Assembly (NCBI RefSeq): GCF_946151065.1
Contig: NZ_CAMGZA010000001.1
Span: 558,001 to 622,000 of the forward strand
Source of the DNA: Microbacterium sp. Marseille-Q6965
Lineage (GTDB): Bacteria; Actinomycetota; Actinomycetes; Actinomycetales; Microbacteriaceae
DNA length: 64,000 nt
Reading direction: 5' to 3'
The notes under the pieces are model-generated. The model was not told the origin of the DNA. It ran no database searches and saw only the letters and a program-made list of their open reading frames with translations. Of this stretch, positions 27,327-36,161 are shown piece after piece (the first letter of the stretch is position 1; each line of letters starts with the position of its first letter). The position numbers and the translations under genes are program-made.

Positions 27327-29231
27327 TCAGGCCCGGCGGCCGTCGATCTCCTCCTCGGCCTCCAGCACCCGCGTGGAGGCGAGCTGCTCGGCGGCGAGCT
27401 CGGCGTAGAGACCGCCCCGCGCGAGCAGCTCCGAGTGCGTGCCGGATTCGACGATCCGGCCGCCCTCGACCACGTGGATGACGTCGGCGTCGATGACGGT
27501 GGACAGGCGGTGCGCGATCGACAGCGTGGTGCGGCCGCGGGCGGCGGCCTCGAGCGCCTCCTGCACGATCCGCTCCGACACCGTGTCGAGCGCGCTCGTG
27601 GCCTCGTCGAGCAGGAGCACGGGCGGGTCCTTCAGCAGCACGCGCGCGATGGCGATGCGCTGCTTCTCGCCGCCCGAGAGGCGGTAGCCGCGCTCGCCCA
27701 CCACCGTGTCGTAGCCTCGCTCGAATCCGGCGATGACGTGGTGGATGTTGGCCTGGCGGCACGCCTGCTCGATCTCGTCGTCCGTGGCGTCAGGTTTCGC
27801 GTACCTCAGGTTCTCGCGGATCGTCGCATGGAAGAGGTAGGTCTCCTGCGACACGATGCCGACGTGGTCGATGATCGACTCCTGGCGCAGCGTGCGCACG
27901 TCGGCCCCCGCGAACAGCACCGAGCCGGAGGACGCCTCGTACAGCCGCGGCGTCAGGTACAGCACGGTCGTCTTGCCGGCGCCGCTGGGGCCGACGAACG
28001 CGACCTGCTGGCCGGGCTCCGCCGTGAAGCTGACGCCGTCGAGCGTGGGTCGCGAGTCGCCGGCGGCGTCGGGGTAGCGGAACGTGACGTCCCGGAACTC
28101 GATCCGCCCCAGCGGACCGGGCGCCTGCGCCACCGAGATCGCGCCGGGGGCGTCGGTGATGGCGGGCTGCAGGTCGAGGTACTCGAAGATGCGGGCGAAC
28201 AGCGCGGCCGAGGTCTGCACATCGAGGGCGACGCGCATGAGGCTCGTGAGCGGCTGCAGCAGCCGCGCCTGCACGGTGGTGAACGCCACGACCGCGCCGG
28301 CGGTGATCGCCCCCGGGTCGCCGAGCATGATCACGCCCGCGACGAGGTAGATGACAGCCGGCACCGACGCCATGAGCACGTGCACGACCGCGAAGAAACC
28401 CTGACCGCTCATCGCCTGCCGCACCTGCAGCCGGATCTGGTTGGCGTTCTCGGTGGCGTACCGCGCCGATTCCGAACGCTGTCGATTGAACGACTTCGAC
28501 AGCAGGATGCCCGACACGCTCAGCGTCTCCTGCGTGATCGCCGTCAGCTCCGACAGCGACTGCTGCGTCTCCGAGGCGATCCGAGCACGCACCTGACCCA
28601 CTCGCCGCTGCACGATCACCAGCGGCGGCAGGATGACGAGCGCGATGAGCGTGAGGCGCCAGTCGATGAGGAGCATGGCCACGAGCGAGGCGATCACCGT
28701 GACGGTGTTGCCGAGGATGCTCGTGAACGTGCTGGTGAGCACGCCCGAGACGCCGCCCACGTCGTTCTGCAGGCGAGACTGGATGACGCCCGTCTTCGTA
28801 CGGGTGAAGAAGCCGAGCTCCATCGACTGCAGGTGCTCGAACATGCGCACCCGGAGGTCGCCCGTCACCCGGTTGCCCACGTTGGAGGTGAACCACGTCT
28901 GCACCACCCCGACCATGGCGCTCAGCACGTACAGGCCGATGATGAGCGCCACGAGCCGGCCGAGCAGGTCCATCTGCACGCCGCCCTGCGGCGGGAAGAG
29001 CGCCTCGTCGAACACGCGCTCGATGATCAGCGGCGGGACGACCCCGAGAGCCGCTCCCACCACCACGAGCAGCGCCGTGACGGCGATGCGGCCGCGATAC
29101 GGCGCGAACAGCGCCACCACCCGCCGGCCCAGGTCGGGCACCTTCGGCGCCTCGGCATTCTGCCGGCGCAGCGCCGCCTCGTCGACCCCGCGCATGCCGC
29201 GCGCGCCGCCCATGCCTCGTCCCATGCTCAC
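27327..29231 (-). CDS. ABC exporter, fused membrane and ATPase domains
   Basis: A 634-residue half-transporter of the lipid/drug exporter type. Six helices lie at about 45-335 (ABC_membrane domain with SRLQNDVGGVSGVLTS), then the ATPase with Walker A GPSGAGKTT, Q-loop SQETYLF, signature LSGGEKQRIAIARV and Walker [13 protein letters not shown]. It probably works as a homodimer in the inner membrane; cargo unknown. The N-terminus is rich in Gly/Arg/Met. GTG at 29231 is six bases after TAGTCT, fitting a leaderless start; ATG at 29225 is the alternative. Confidence 0.92.
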   Translation of the reverse strand: MSMGRGMGGARGMRGVDEAALRRQNAEAPKVPDLGRRVVALFAPYRGRIAVTALLVVVGAALGVVPPLIIERVFDEALFPPQGGVQMDLLGRLVALIIGLYVLSAMVGVVQTWFTSNVGNRVTGDLRVRMFEHLQSMELGFFTRTKTGVIQSRLQNDVGGVSGVLTSTFTSILGNTVTVIASLVAMLLIDWRLTLIALVILPPLVIVQRRVGQVRARIASETQQSLSELTAITQETLSVSGILLSKSFNRQRSESARYATENANQIRLQVRQAMSGQGFFAVVHVLMASVPAVIYLVAGVIMLGDPGAITAGAVVAFTTVQARLLQPLTSLMRVALDVQTSAALFARIFEYLDLQPAITDAPGAISVAQAPGPLGRIEFRDVTFRYPDAAGDSRPTLDGVSFTAEPGQQVAFVGPSGAGKTTVLYLTPRLYEASSGSVLFAGADVRTLRQESIIDHVGIVSQETYLFHATIRENLRYAKPDATDDEIEQACRQANIHHVIAGFERGYDTVVGERGYRLSGGEKQRIAIARVLLKDPPVLLLDEATSALDTVSERIVQEALEAAARGRTTLSIAHRLSTVIDADVIHVVEGGRIVESGTHSELLARGGLYAELAAEQLASTRVLEAEEEIDGRRA

Positions 29232-29426
29232 CCGCTCAGACTAGGGCCGGCGTGCGACGCCGTCGCTGAGTGCGACGGGGCCACCGAGTTGACGAGCACG
29301 TGAAATGTTCGCACAACGGGAATCGGGCGGATCGAGTCACCGTTAGGGTTGATCGTCGCCCGCGAGAGGACGAGTCTGGGATCCTCTGGCCCGGGGCGAC
29401 TTGTCTTCTTCAGCACGGAGTACTCC

Positions 29427-30905
29427 TTGACGACTGATACCGGAACCGTTCGCGCCGTTCAGGCGCCCGACACCATCGACCCGCGCGGGATGCGGGTGAT
29501 CTGGCTGCTGCTCGTCGCCGCCTTCGTCGCGATCCTCAACGAGACGACGATGGGCATCGCCATCCCCCACCTGAACGAGGACCTGGGCCTGCCGCCCGAG
29601 CTCGGCCAGTGGATGACGAGCGCCTTCATGCTCACCATGGCCGTCGTCATCCCCACGACGGGCTTCATGCTCGTGCGCTTCACCACGCGCCAGGTGTTCC
29701 TCGCGGCGATGATCTCGTTCACGCTCGGCACGCTCATCTGCCTCGTCACGCCGGGCTTCACCGTGCTCCTCATCGGTCGCGTCGTGCAGGCAGCCGGCAC
29801 CGGCGTGATGATGCCGCTGCTCATGACCACGATGATGAACGTCGTGCCGCCGCACTCCCGCGGCCGCATGATGGGCCGCGTCGGCCTCGTCATCTCGTTG
29901 GCGCCCGCCATCGGCCCCACCCTGTCGGGCGCGGTGCTCGAGACCCTCAGCTGGCGCTGGTTGTTCGCCATCGTGCTGCCGATCGCGATCATCGCCCTGG
30001 CGCTGGGCGCCAAGTGGATGCTCAACCTCGGCGAGACCACGCACGCGCCCATCGACGTGCTGTCGATCGTCCTGTCGGCGCTCGCCTTCGGCGGCATCGT
30101 CTTCGGCCTCAGCCAGTTCGGCGGCCACGGCGAGAGCGCGGCCGGTTCGGCGGCGATCGGCTGGGTCGTCATGGCGGTCGGCGCCGCGGCGCTGGCCGTG
30201 TTCGTGTGGCGTCAGCTGGTGCTGCAGCGCAAGGACGACGCGCTGCTCGACCTGAGGGTCTTCACGTCGCGCAACTTCGTGGTCGCCGTCGTGGTGATGG
30301 CCGTCGTCGCGTTCTCGATGTTCGGCACGTTCTCGCTGCTGCCGCTGTACCTGCAGAACGTGGCGGGGCTGGACTCGCTGCAGGCAGGCCTGGTGCTCCT
30401 GCCCGGCTCACTGCTGATGGGTCTGCTCGGCCCCCTCATGGGCCGGATCTACGACGCGCGGGGCCCGAAGACGCTGCTCGTCCCGGGCACCATCGCGATC
30501 GCCGTCGTGATGTTCGTGTACTCGACGCTCGGGGCCCACACGCCCGTGTGGGTGCTCATCGCGGTGCAGACGGCGATGTCGCTCGGTCTGGCGGCGTCCT
30601 TCACGCCGCTCTTCTCCGCGTCTCTCGGTTCGCTCGAGCGCCGGTTCTACTCGCACGGGTCCGCCGCGCTGAACACGCTGCAGCAGGTGGCCGGCGCCAC
30701 CGGCACCGCGCTGCTCATCTCGATCTACTCCACGGCGCTGCACGCCGGTGAGGCCGAGGGGCTGGACGCGGCCACCGCGGGCGCGCCGGGGGCCCGCGGG
30801 GCGTTCCTCGTGGCGGCGATCGTCGCGATCGTGGCCGTGGCGCTGTCGTTCCTCATCCGCAAGCCTGCGGATCAGGAGGGGCCGGCCGCACCCGCCGGGC
30901 ACTGA
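29427..30905 (+). CDS. MFS transporter of the DHA2 drug:H+ antiporter type
   Basis: A 492-residue permease with about 14 predicted helices, typical of DHA2 exporters such as EmrB/LfrA. Helix 1 contains FVAILNETTMGIAIPHLNEDL (family motif D-like) and the region GRVVQAAGTGVMMPLLMTTM carries the antiporter motif. TTG at 29427 is preferred because GGAG lies six bases before it; the frame is open for 26 more codons upstream without a better start. A leader of up to about 80 bases with a small hairpin precedes it. Substrate not predictable. Confidence 0.9.
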   Translation: MTTDTGTVRAVQAPDTIDPRGMRVIWLLLVAAFVAILNETTMGIAIPHLNEDLGLPPELGQWMTSAFMLTMAVVIPTTGFMLVRFTTRQVFLAAMISFTLGTLICLVTPGFTVLLIGRVVQAAGTGVMMPLLMTTMMNVVPPHSRGRMMGRVGLVISLAPAIGPTLSGAVLETLSWRWLFAIVLPIAIIALALGAKWMLNLGETTHAPIDVLSIVLSALAFGGIVFGLSQFGGHGESAAGSAAIGWVVMAVGAAALAVFVWRQLVLQRKDDALLDLRVFTSRNFVVAVVVMAVVAFSMFGTFSLLPLYLQNVAGLDSLQAGLVLLPGSLLMGLLGPLMGRIYDARGPKTLLVPGTIAIAVVMFVYSTLGAHTPVWVLIAVQTAMSLGLAASFTPLFSASLGSLERRFYSHGSAALNTLQQVAGATGTALLISIYSTALHAGEAEGLDAATAGAPGARGAFLVAAIVAIVAVALSFLIRKPADQEGPAAPAGH

Positions 30906-30916
30906 TCCCATCCGCA

Positions 30917-30955
30917 GATCCCCGGGGGCCGACTCTCGTCAGCCCTCGGGGATTT
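30917..30955 (+). terminator. rho-independent-type terminator after the DHA2 exporter gene
   Basis: Bases 30918-30929 pair with 30942-30953 over 12 bp with one G-T wobble, and TTT ends the second arm, 12 bases after the exporter stop. The second arm also encodes the last residues of the small protein on the minus strand, so the hairpin is shared by both convergent genes. Confidence 0.75.
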
Positions 30956-31103
30956 CGCATACCCCGTTCGCACACACGCCGGCGCCGCGGGAGCCGCCGA
31001 GCAGGGTGAGGGGCGCCGGAAGGACGGGCGTCTCGGGAGCCGTGTGGCGCCGCGCCGCGTAGGTCGCGTCGTCGTCGGCGCCGTGCTGGTGCTCGAATGC
31101 CAT
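30939..31103 (-). CDS. 54-residue protein with C-terminal CANGVC motif
   Basis: A small ORF of 54 codons whose third positions are about 89 percent G or C, as in real genes here. The product starts MAFEHQHGADDDATYAARR, has a proline-rich middle and a Gly-rich turn, and ends GVCANGVCEIPEG with two cysteines four residues apart (CX4C). ATG at 31103 is six bases after TAGCCT (31115-31110), the leaderless pattern. No signal peptide or membrane segment. I do not recognise a named family; the cysteine pair suggests metal binding, a redox role or peptide modification, none shown. Confidence 0.6.
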   Translation of the reverse strand: MAFEHQHGADDDATYAARRHTAPETPVLPAPLTLLGGSRGAGVCANGVCEIPEG

Positions 31104-31329
31104 CGCGCCAGGCTAGGCCAGTCGGCGCGGCACTCAGCCCCCACACGCGCCACTCAACGCCGGGAGCGGACGCTGGCACTCATCGTGGCGCCCACACCGC
31201 CGCCTCGGCGACGGCTGTTCGGCGGGCGCGAACTAGCGACGGTCGTGGGCGCACGCAACCCCCGTGACGCCGCGACGCCTCCTCCGTAACGTCGCCGGTG
31301 ACCCCATAACGACGATACGAGGAGGCACC

Positions 31330-31878
31330 ATGGCCGAACTCACCGGTAAGCGCGTCGCGTTCCTGCTGACCGACGGATACGAGGACAGCGAGCTGACCAG
31401 CCCGTGGGAGGCCGTCACCGAGAACGGCGCCGAGGCGGTGCTCGTCTCCCCCGCCGACGGCGAGATCAGCGGGAAGAACGGACACTCGCAGGCGGTCGAT
31501 CTGCCCGTCTCACAGGCATCGAGCGCCGACTTCGACGCCCTCGTGCTGCCCGGCGGCGTCGTGAACGCCGACCACCTGCGCATGGACGGCGCCTCGGTGG
31601 AGTTCGCACGATCCTTCTTCACCGAGCACAAGCCCGTGTCGGTCATCTGCCACGGCGCGTGGATCCTCGTGGAGGCCGACGTCGTGCGCGACCGCACGAT
31701 CACCAGCTACCCCAGCCTGCGCACCGACCTGCAGAACGCCGGTGCGAACTGGGTCGACGAGGAGGTCGTCGTCGACGCGGGTCTGGTCTCGAGCCGCACC
31801 CCCGATGATCTGCCTGCGTTCTGCGCCAAGACGGTCGAGGAGATCGCCGAGGGCAAGCACGCCGAGCAGCACGCCTGA
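31330..31878 (+). CDS. PfpI/DJ-1 type glutamine-amidotransferase-like protein
   Basis: A 182-residue protein of the DJ-1/PfpI superfamily, related to YhbO and general stress protein 18. The nucleophile cysteine lies in VICHGAWIL (about residue 104) with the acid residue in DSELTSPWEA near residue 20. These proteins are described as deglycases or proteases, with the activity disputed. ATG at 31330 has GGAGG five bases before it. A strong terminator hairpin follows the stop, so it is a single-gene unit. Confidence 0.92.
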   Translation: MAELTGKRVAFLLTDGYEDSELTSPWEAVTENGAEAVLVSPADGEISGKNGHSQAVDLPVSQASSADFDALVLPGGVVNADHLRMDGASVEFARSFFTEHKPVSVICHGAWILVEADVVRDRTITSYPSLRTDLQNAGANWVDEEVVVDAGLVSSRTPDDLPAFCAKTVEEIAEGKHAEQHA

Positions 31879-31887
31879 TGTGTCAAC

Positions 31888-31922
31888 GACGGCCGCCGAC
31901 TCCCCGTGAATCGGCGGCCGTC
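31888..31922 (+). terminator. 12-bp stem terminator after the PfpI-like gene
   Basis: GACGGCCGCCGA at 31888-31899 pairs perfectly with 31911-31922 around an 11-base loop, ten bases past the stop. A run of T is absent, as is usual in this genome. Confidence 0.75.
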
Positions 31923-32038
31923 GTCGCGCGTGCTGGCGTATCGTCGGCCACGAGCCCCGGCGCGTCCGGGCTCGCACACCCACCAGCGAGAGCACGAGCG
32001 GGCAGTGAGGGATGTGGTCCGCGGCGAAGGAGGCGCAG

Positions 32039-32452
32039 ATGATCATCACACTGAGCGAGCAGGCGAGCCTCGACCTGCTGTCGGTCGCGTCGGTCGGCCG
32101 GTTCGGCTTCCTGCACGACGACCAGATCCAGATCATTCCCGTCAACTACCAGCTGCACGGGAGCGACATCGTCGTGCGCACGACCGCAGACGGTGTCCTC
32201 AGCACGCTGCCCCATGCCGACGGTCCCGTGTCGTTCCAGGTGGATCACCAGGACGGCAACCGCGGCGTGGGCTGGAGCGTGCTCATGCACGGCTCGGTGG
32301 AGGCGATGGACCCCGACCAGGTGTCGGCCATCGAGGATCCGACGCGTGTCATCCCGTGGGCCGGCGGCACGCGAGAGCTGCACCTGCGCTTCCGACCGGC
32401 GAGCGTCTCGGGCCGGCGCGTGCGCCGCGAGCGCGACGACGCCGGCGACTGA
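32039..32452 (+). CDS. pyridoxamine 5'-phosphate oxidase-like flavin-binding protein
   Basis: A 137-residue split-barrel protein of the PNPOx-like group. The strand-turn LDLLSVASVGRFGFLHDDQIQIIPVNYQLHGSDIVVRT and the later VSFQVDHQDGNRGVGWSVLMHGSVEAM are typical of small actinobacterial members that bind FMN, F420 or heme. Catalytic residues for true pyridoxamine oxidation are not apparent. ATG at 32039 is preceded by AAGGAGG; an ATG at 32012 lacks such a site. Function in the cell is unknown. Confidence 0.85.
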   Translation: MIITLSEQASLDLLSVASVGRFGFLHDDQIQIIPVNYQLHGSDIVVRTTADGVLSTLPHADGPVSFQVDHQDGNRGVGWSVLMHGSVEAMDPDQVSAIEDPTRVIPWAGGTRELHLRFRPASVSGRRVRRERDDAGD

Positions 32453-32455
32453 CCC

Positions 32456-32686
32456 TCAGTCCGTGGGCGACTGGCGCATCACGTCGAGGTGACGGCGCGC
32501 CGCCTCGACGACCTCACCAAGACCGCGGGCCTCGCTGTCGTCGAGGCGCGCCTCCCCCATCGCGCCGGAGGACGCGTAGCGATGCACCAGCTCGACGAGG
32601 TCGAGCGTGAACTGCGCGCGTTCGGTCTCGTCCATGGCCTTGAGCTGCTGTTCGATGTCTGCCGCGAGCATGGTGTCCAGTGCCAT
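32456..32686 (-). CDS. small hypothetical protein, 76 residues
   Basis: An acidic, helical protein (LAADIEQQLKAMDETERAQFTLDLVELVHRYASS) with no signal peptide or membrane helix. I recognise no family. Coding character is supported by GC-rich third positions and by the leaderless signal TAGCGT six bases before the ATG at 32686. It is convergent with the flavin-binding protein gene, the stops lying four bases apart. Confidence 0.7.
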   Translation of the reverse strand: MALDTMLAADIEQQLKAMDETERAQFTLDLVELVHRYASSGAMGEARLDDSEARGLGEVVEAARRHLDVMRQSPTD

Positions 32687-32785
32687 GCCGCGACGCTACG
32701 CCCGTGGCACCGGGCGACGCCAGGGCTTGCAATCCGCCGCCGGGGTCGGTACCGGCCGCGCGTCTCGGCGCGGCCGGCACCGGAG

Positions 32786-34111
32786 TCAGGGGCGCGCGCC
32801 CGGAGCGATGGGCAGATCCGTGCCGCGCAGCGAGGCGTTCGCCGTCTCGCGTACGAAGATGAGGGCGATCAGTCCCACCGCGCAGGCGGCCATCATCGAG
32901 AAAGCGGGGATGAGCAGGTTGCCCGTCGCCTCGATGAGAGCCTCATTGAACAGCGGCGCCGTGCCGCCGAACAGGGCGGTGGAGACGTTGTAGGTGATCG
33001 CGAACCCGGCGTAACGCACCTGCGTGGGGAACATCGCCGGGAACGTCGCCGAGATGGTGCCGAGCTGCAGCACGTACAGCGCCCCGAGGGCGGCGAAGCC
33101 GATGAGCGCCCCGAGGAAGCCCGTTCCGATCAGCAAGTACAGCGGCACGGCCGCGACGAACAGGCCGGCCATCGAGATGGCCCACACCGGCTTGCGCCCG
33201 ATGCGGTCGGACAGCGTGCCGGCGAACGGGATGAGCACCATCATGAGCAGCTCCCCGACGAGGATGAGCCCGAGCGCCGCGTCGGCGTCCATCCCCAGCT
33301 GAGCTTCGAGATACGTGGGCGAGTAGCTGATGAGCGTGTAGTTGGCCACGTTCAGCGCGATCACGAGCCCGCCCATGGCGAGCAGCGGGCGCCAGTAGTG
33401 CAGGAGGTCACGGAACGTCGCCGCCGCGCTGTGCTCCTGCTCGTCGTTGTCGCTCAGCTCCTGGAAGACGGGGGTCTCCTCGAGCCGGCTGCGCAGGTAG
33501 AGGCCGACCAGCCCCAGCGGGCCGGCGATGAGGAACGGAATGCGCCATCCCCAGTCGTACATGGCGGCCTCGCCGAGCACGATCTGCAGGAGCAGCACGA
33601 GCGCCGTGCCGAGCACGAAGCCCAGCAGGGTGCCGAACTCCAGGAAGCTGCCGAAGAAGCCGCGCTGCCGGTCGGGCGAGTATTCGGCCATGAACGTCGC
33701 CGCGCCGCCGTACTCCCCTCCCGTCGAGAAGCCCTGCACCATCCGAAGGAAGATGAGCAGCGCCGGCGCCCACCAGCCGATCGCGTCGTACGTGGGAAGG
33801 ATGCCGATCGCGAAGGTGCCGGCGGCCATCAGCAGGATCGTCAGCGAGAGGATGCGCTTGCGGCCGAGCCGGTCGCCGAGGGGTCCCCAGACGAGGCCAC
33901 CGAGTGGGCGGACGAGGAACGAGATGGCGAACGTCGCGAGGGCCCACACCGTGCCGCCGGGGAAGAAGTTCGCCGTGATGTACGCCACGGAGACCGAGTA
34001 GATCCCGTAGTCGAACCACTCCGTGGCGTTTCCGACGCCGGATGCGGCGATCGCCTTCCGGATCGTCCGGCGTCCGGCGATCGTGCCGGTGTCGGGAGCG
34101 TCGTGACTCAT
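32786..34111 (-). CDS. MFS transporter, metabolite:H+ symporter (MHS) family
   Basis: A 441-residue, 12-helix permease of the ProP/ShiA/KgtP branch. The N-terminal GNATEWFDYGIYSVSVAYI is the MHS family mark; GPLGDRLGRKRILSLTI is MFS motif A, and MVQGFSTGGEYGGAATFMAEY is the conserved helix 4-5 stretch. Members import osmolytes, dicarboxylates or shikimate; the substrate here is open. ATG at 34111 has AAGGA six bases upstream and starts where family homology begins. The gene stands alone between a small protein gene and a 210-base gap. Confidence 0.92.
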   Translation of the reverse strand: MSHDAPDTGTIAGRRTIRKAIAASGVGNATEWFDYGIYSVSVAYITANFFPGGTVWALATFAISFLVRPLGGLVWGPLGDRLGRKRILSLTILLMAAGTFAIGILPTYDAIGWWAPALLIFLRMVQGFSTGGEYGGAATFMAEYSPDRQRGFFGSFLEFGTLLGFVLGTALVLLLQIVLGEAAMYDWGWRIPFLIAGPLGLVGLYLRSRLEETPVFQELSDNDEQEHSAAATFRDLLHYWRPLLAMGGLVIALNVANYTLISYSPTYLEAQLGMDADAALGLILVGELLMMVLIPFAGTLSDRIGRKPVWAISMAGLFVAAVPLYLLIGTGFLGALIGFAALGALYVLQLGTISATFPAMFPTQVRYAGFAITYNVSTALFGGTAPLFNEALIEATGNLLIPAFSMMAACAVGLIALIFVRETANASLRGTDLPIAPGARP

Positions 34112-34321
34112 TCGCGTCCTTCCGTAGATCGGCGGTCGTGCCCGCCGGCTTCGCGTCGCGTCGCGGGAGTGCACCGGGCACGACGACCATCAACGGCGGC
34201 CCACGATACGTCGCGCCCCGCGACCGCCGCATCCGGTTGACACCGCGGGCGACAACCGGCAGGGCGGCGGTGCCCGAGGGGGCGACGCGCCGGCGCGAAG
34301 ACGCGGTGGCGTGTCGTCGTC

Positions 34322-34765
34322 TCAGCCGCGGAGCTCGTCCAGCGCCTTCTGCACGCGGCGCTCGCGCGTCGCGTCCTGCTTGGCGTCGGCCACGGACCGG
34401 GCCAACTCCTTCCGACGGGAGTACGACAGCGCATCGAAGCGCCGCTGCAGGTCCGCGTCGGCGGCGAGCGCGGTGCGCAGCGCGTCCGGCACGTCCACGG
34501 TGCGCTCGGCCGTGTCGAGCTCGATGACGACCTCCACGGCGTCGCCGATCTCGACGTCCAGCTCCGCACGCGCGGCCTTGCTCAGACCGATGAGGTTGTC
34601 GACGCCCATCCTCGCGAGGCGCAGGCGGGCCGTGCGGTCGCCGATGGTGACGACGACCGGCGCGTTCCTCGCCCCGCCGAGGTGCGCGACCTGCTGGTCG
34701 GTGAGGATGATGGCGGCAGCCGGGCCGTAGGCTTCCAGCACGGTCGAGAAGGTGAGTGTCGTCAT
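34322..34765 (-). CDS. YdeI/OmdA-like protein with DUF1905 domain
   Basis: A 147-residue cytoplasmic protein. The first 90 residues form the DUF1905 barrel (FSTVLEAYGPAAAIILTDQQVAHLG, then RLRLARMGVDNLIGLSKAARAELDVEIGD), and the C-terminal part DALSYSRRKELARSVADAKQDATRERRVQKAL is the bacteriocin-protection YdeI/OmpD-associated helix pair. Molecular function is not known. ATG at 34765 lies seven bases after TAGCGT and lacks a Shine-Dalgarno site. Confidence 0.85.
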   Translation of the reverse strand: MTTLTFSTVLEAYGPAAAIILTDQQVAHLGGARNAPVVVTIGDRTARLRLARMGVDNLIGLSKAARAELDVEIGDAVEVVIELDTAERTVDVPDALRTALAADADLQRRFDALSYSRRKELARSVADAKQDATRERRVQKALDELRG

Positions 34766-34831
34766 GCCGCCGACGCTACGCAGGTGCTCGTCGCACGTTC
34801 AAGCGTCTTGAGCGACGTGACAGCGAGTCCC

Positions 34832-36031
34832 TCAGGCCGCGTGGCGGGGCGCGACGCTCTCGGTGCGCGCGGCGCGGTCGTACTCGTAGACGGTGCGCCC
34901 GTCGATCAGGACGCGCGCGGGCCGCGCCATGACGTCGAGCGGCTCGCCGTTCCACACCACGAGGTCCGCACGCTTACCCGGCTCGATCGATCCGACCTCC
35001 GCATCCACGCCGAGCACACGCGCCGGATTGATCGTGATCGCCTCGATCGCCGTGCGCTCGTCGAGCCCTTCGCGCACGGCGAGCGACGCCTGGTGCACGA
35101 GGAAGTTGATGGGGATGACCGGGTGGTCGGTGATGATCGAGATCTCGACACCCGCCTGGGCGAGCTTGCCGGGGTTCGCGATCGAGCGGCCACGCAGCTC
35201 CATCTTCGACTTCGTCGTGAAGAGCGGACCGATGAGCACGGGCACGCCCCGTTCGGCGAGGTAGTCGGCTACGACATGCGCCTCGGTGCCGTGGTCGATC
35301 ACGAGCCGGTAGCCGAACTCGTCGGCCAGCCGCACGGCCGTGACGATGTCGTCGGCCCGGTGGGCGTGCTGGCGCCACGGGATCTCGCCGCGCAGTACCG
35401 CGGCGAGCGCCTCGTGCGTGAGGTCGACCTCGGCGGGCTTGCCCTCCTCCGCGGCCTCGTGCTTGCGCATGTAGTTCTGGGCGGCGACGAACGCCTCGCG
35501 GATGATCTTGGCGTTGCCGAGGCGCGTGGAGGGCGTCTGCTTCTTCTCGCCGTAGACACGCTTCGGGTTCTCGCCGAGGGCGGACTTCACGCCGGCGGGC
35601 GCGCGCAGCACCATGCGGTCGACGATCCGCCCGTGGGTGCGCAGCACGGTGGCCTGGCCGCCGATCGGGTTGCCCGAACCGGGGTTCACGCCCACGGTGG
35701 TCACGCCGCCGGCGAGGGCGACGTCGAAGCCCTCGTCGAACGGATCGATCGCATCGATGGTGCGCACGGCCGCCTGGTTCGGGCCGGTCATCTCGTTCGT
35801 GTCGCTCGCGCCGGGGCCATCGCCCTCCGGGTGCACGCCGAGGTGCACGTGCGCGTCGACGAGCCCCGGCGTGACGGTCGCGCCACTCAGGTCGAGCACC
35901 TCCGCGCCCTCGGGGACCGCGACGTCCGCCCCCGCCGCGGCGATACGACCATCGTCACCCACCACGATCGTGCCGTCGTAGGGCTCCCCCACCACGGGGA
36001 TCACGTGCGCGTTCGTCAGGGCAAGGGTCAT
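34832..36031 (-). CDS. amidohydrolase (imidazolonepropionase-like)
   Basis: A 399-residue metal-dependent hydrolase of the amidohydrolase superfamily. The metal site is visible as VDAHVHLG (about residues 58-65), HAHRADDI, IDHGTEAH and the ITDHPVIP aspartate. Family relatives cleave cyclic amides such as imidazolonepropionate or act on peptides; the hut genes are not nearby, so the annotation stays general. ATG at 36031 has GGAGGA upstream. No signal peptide, so it is cytoplasmic. Confidence 0.92.
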   Translation of the reverse strand: MTLALTNAHVIPVVGEPYDGTIVVGDDGRIAAAGADVAVPEGAEVLDLSGATVTPGLVDAHVHLGVHPEGDGPGASDTNEMTGPNQAAVRTIDAIDPFDEGFDVALAGGVTTVGVNPGSGNPIGGQATVLRTHGRIVDRMVLRAPAGVKSALGENPKRVYGEKKQTPSTRLGNAKIIREAFVAAQNYMRKHEAAEEGKPAEVDLTHEALAAVLRGEIPWRQHAHRADDIVTAVRLADEFGYRLVIDHGTEAHVVADYLAERGVPVLIGPLFTTKSKMELRGRSIANPGKLAQAGVEISIITDHPVIPINFLVHQASLAVREGLDERTAIEAITINPARVLGVDAEVGSIEPGKRADLVVWNGEPLDVMARPARVLIDGRTVYEYDRAARTESVAPRHAA

Positions 36032-36161
36032 CGGATTCCTCCATCGACAGCGAGTGCGGGCGGGCAGCGAGTTTCGGGCCGCGGCGGCGACGCGCCGCGC
36101 CTGAGCGCCCCCGCCCATCCTGTCACCCGCGCCGCGGGCATCCCCGCCGCGTGGCCGCGCG

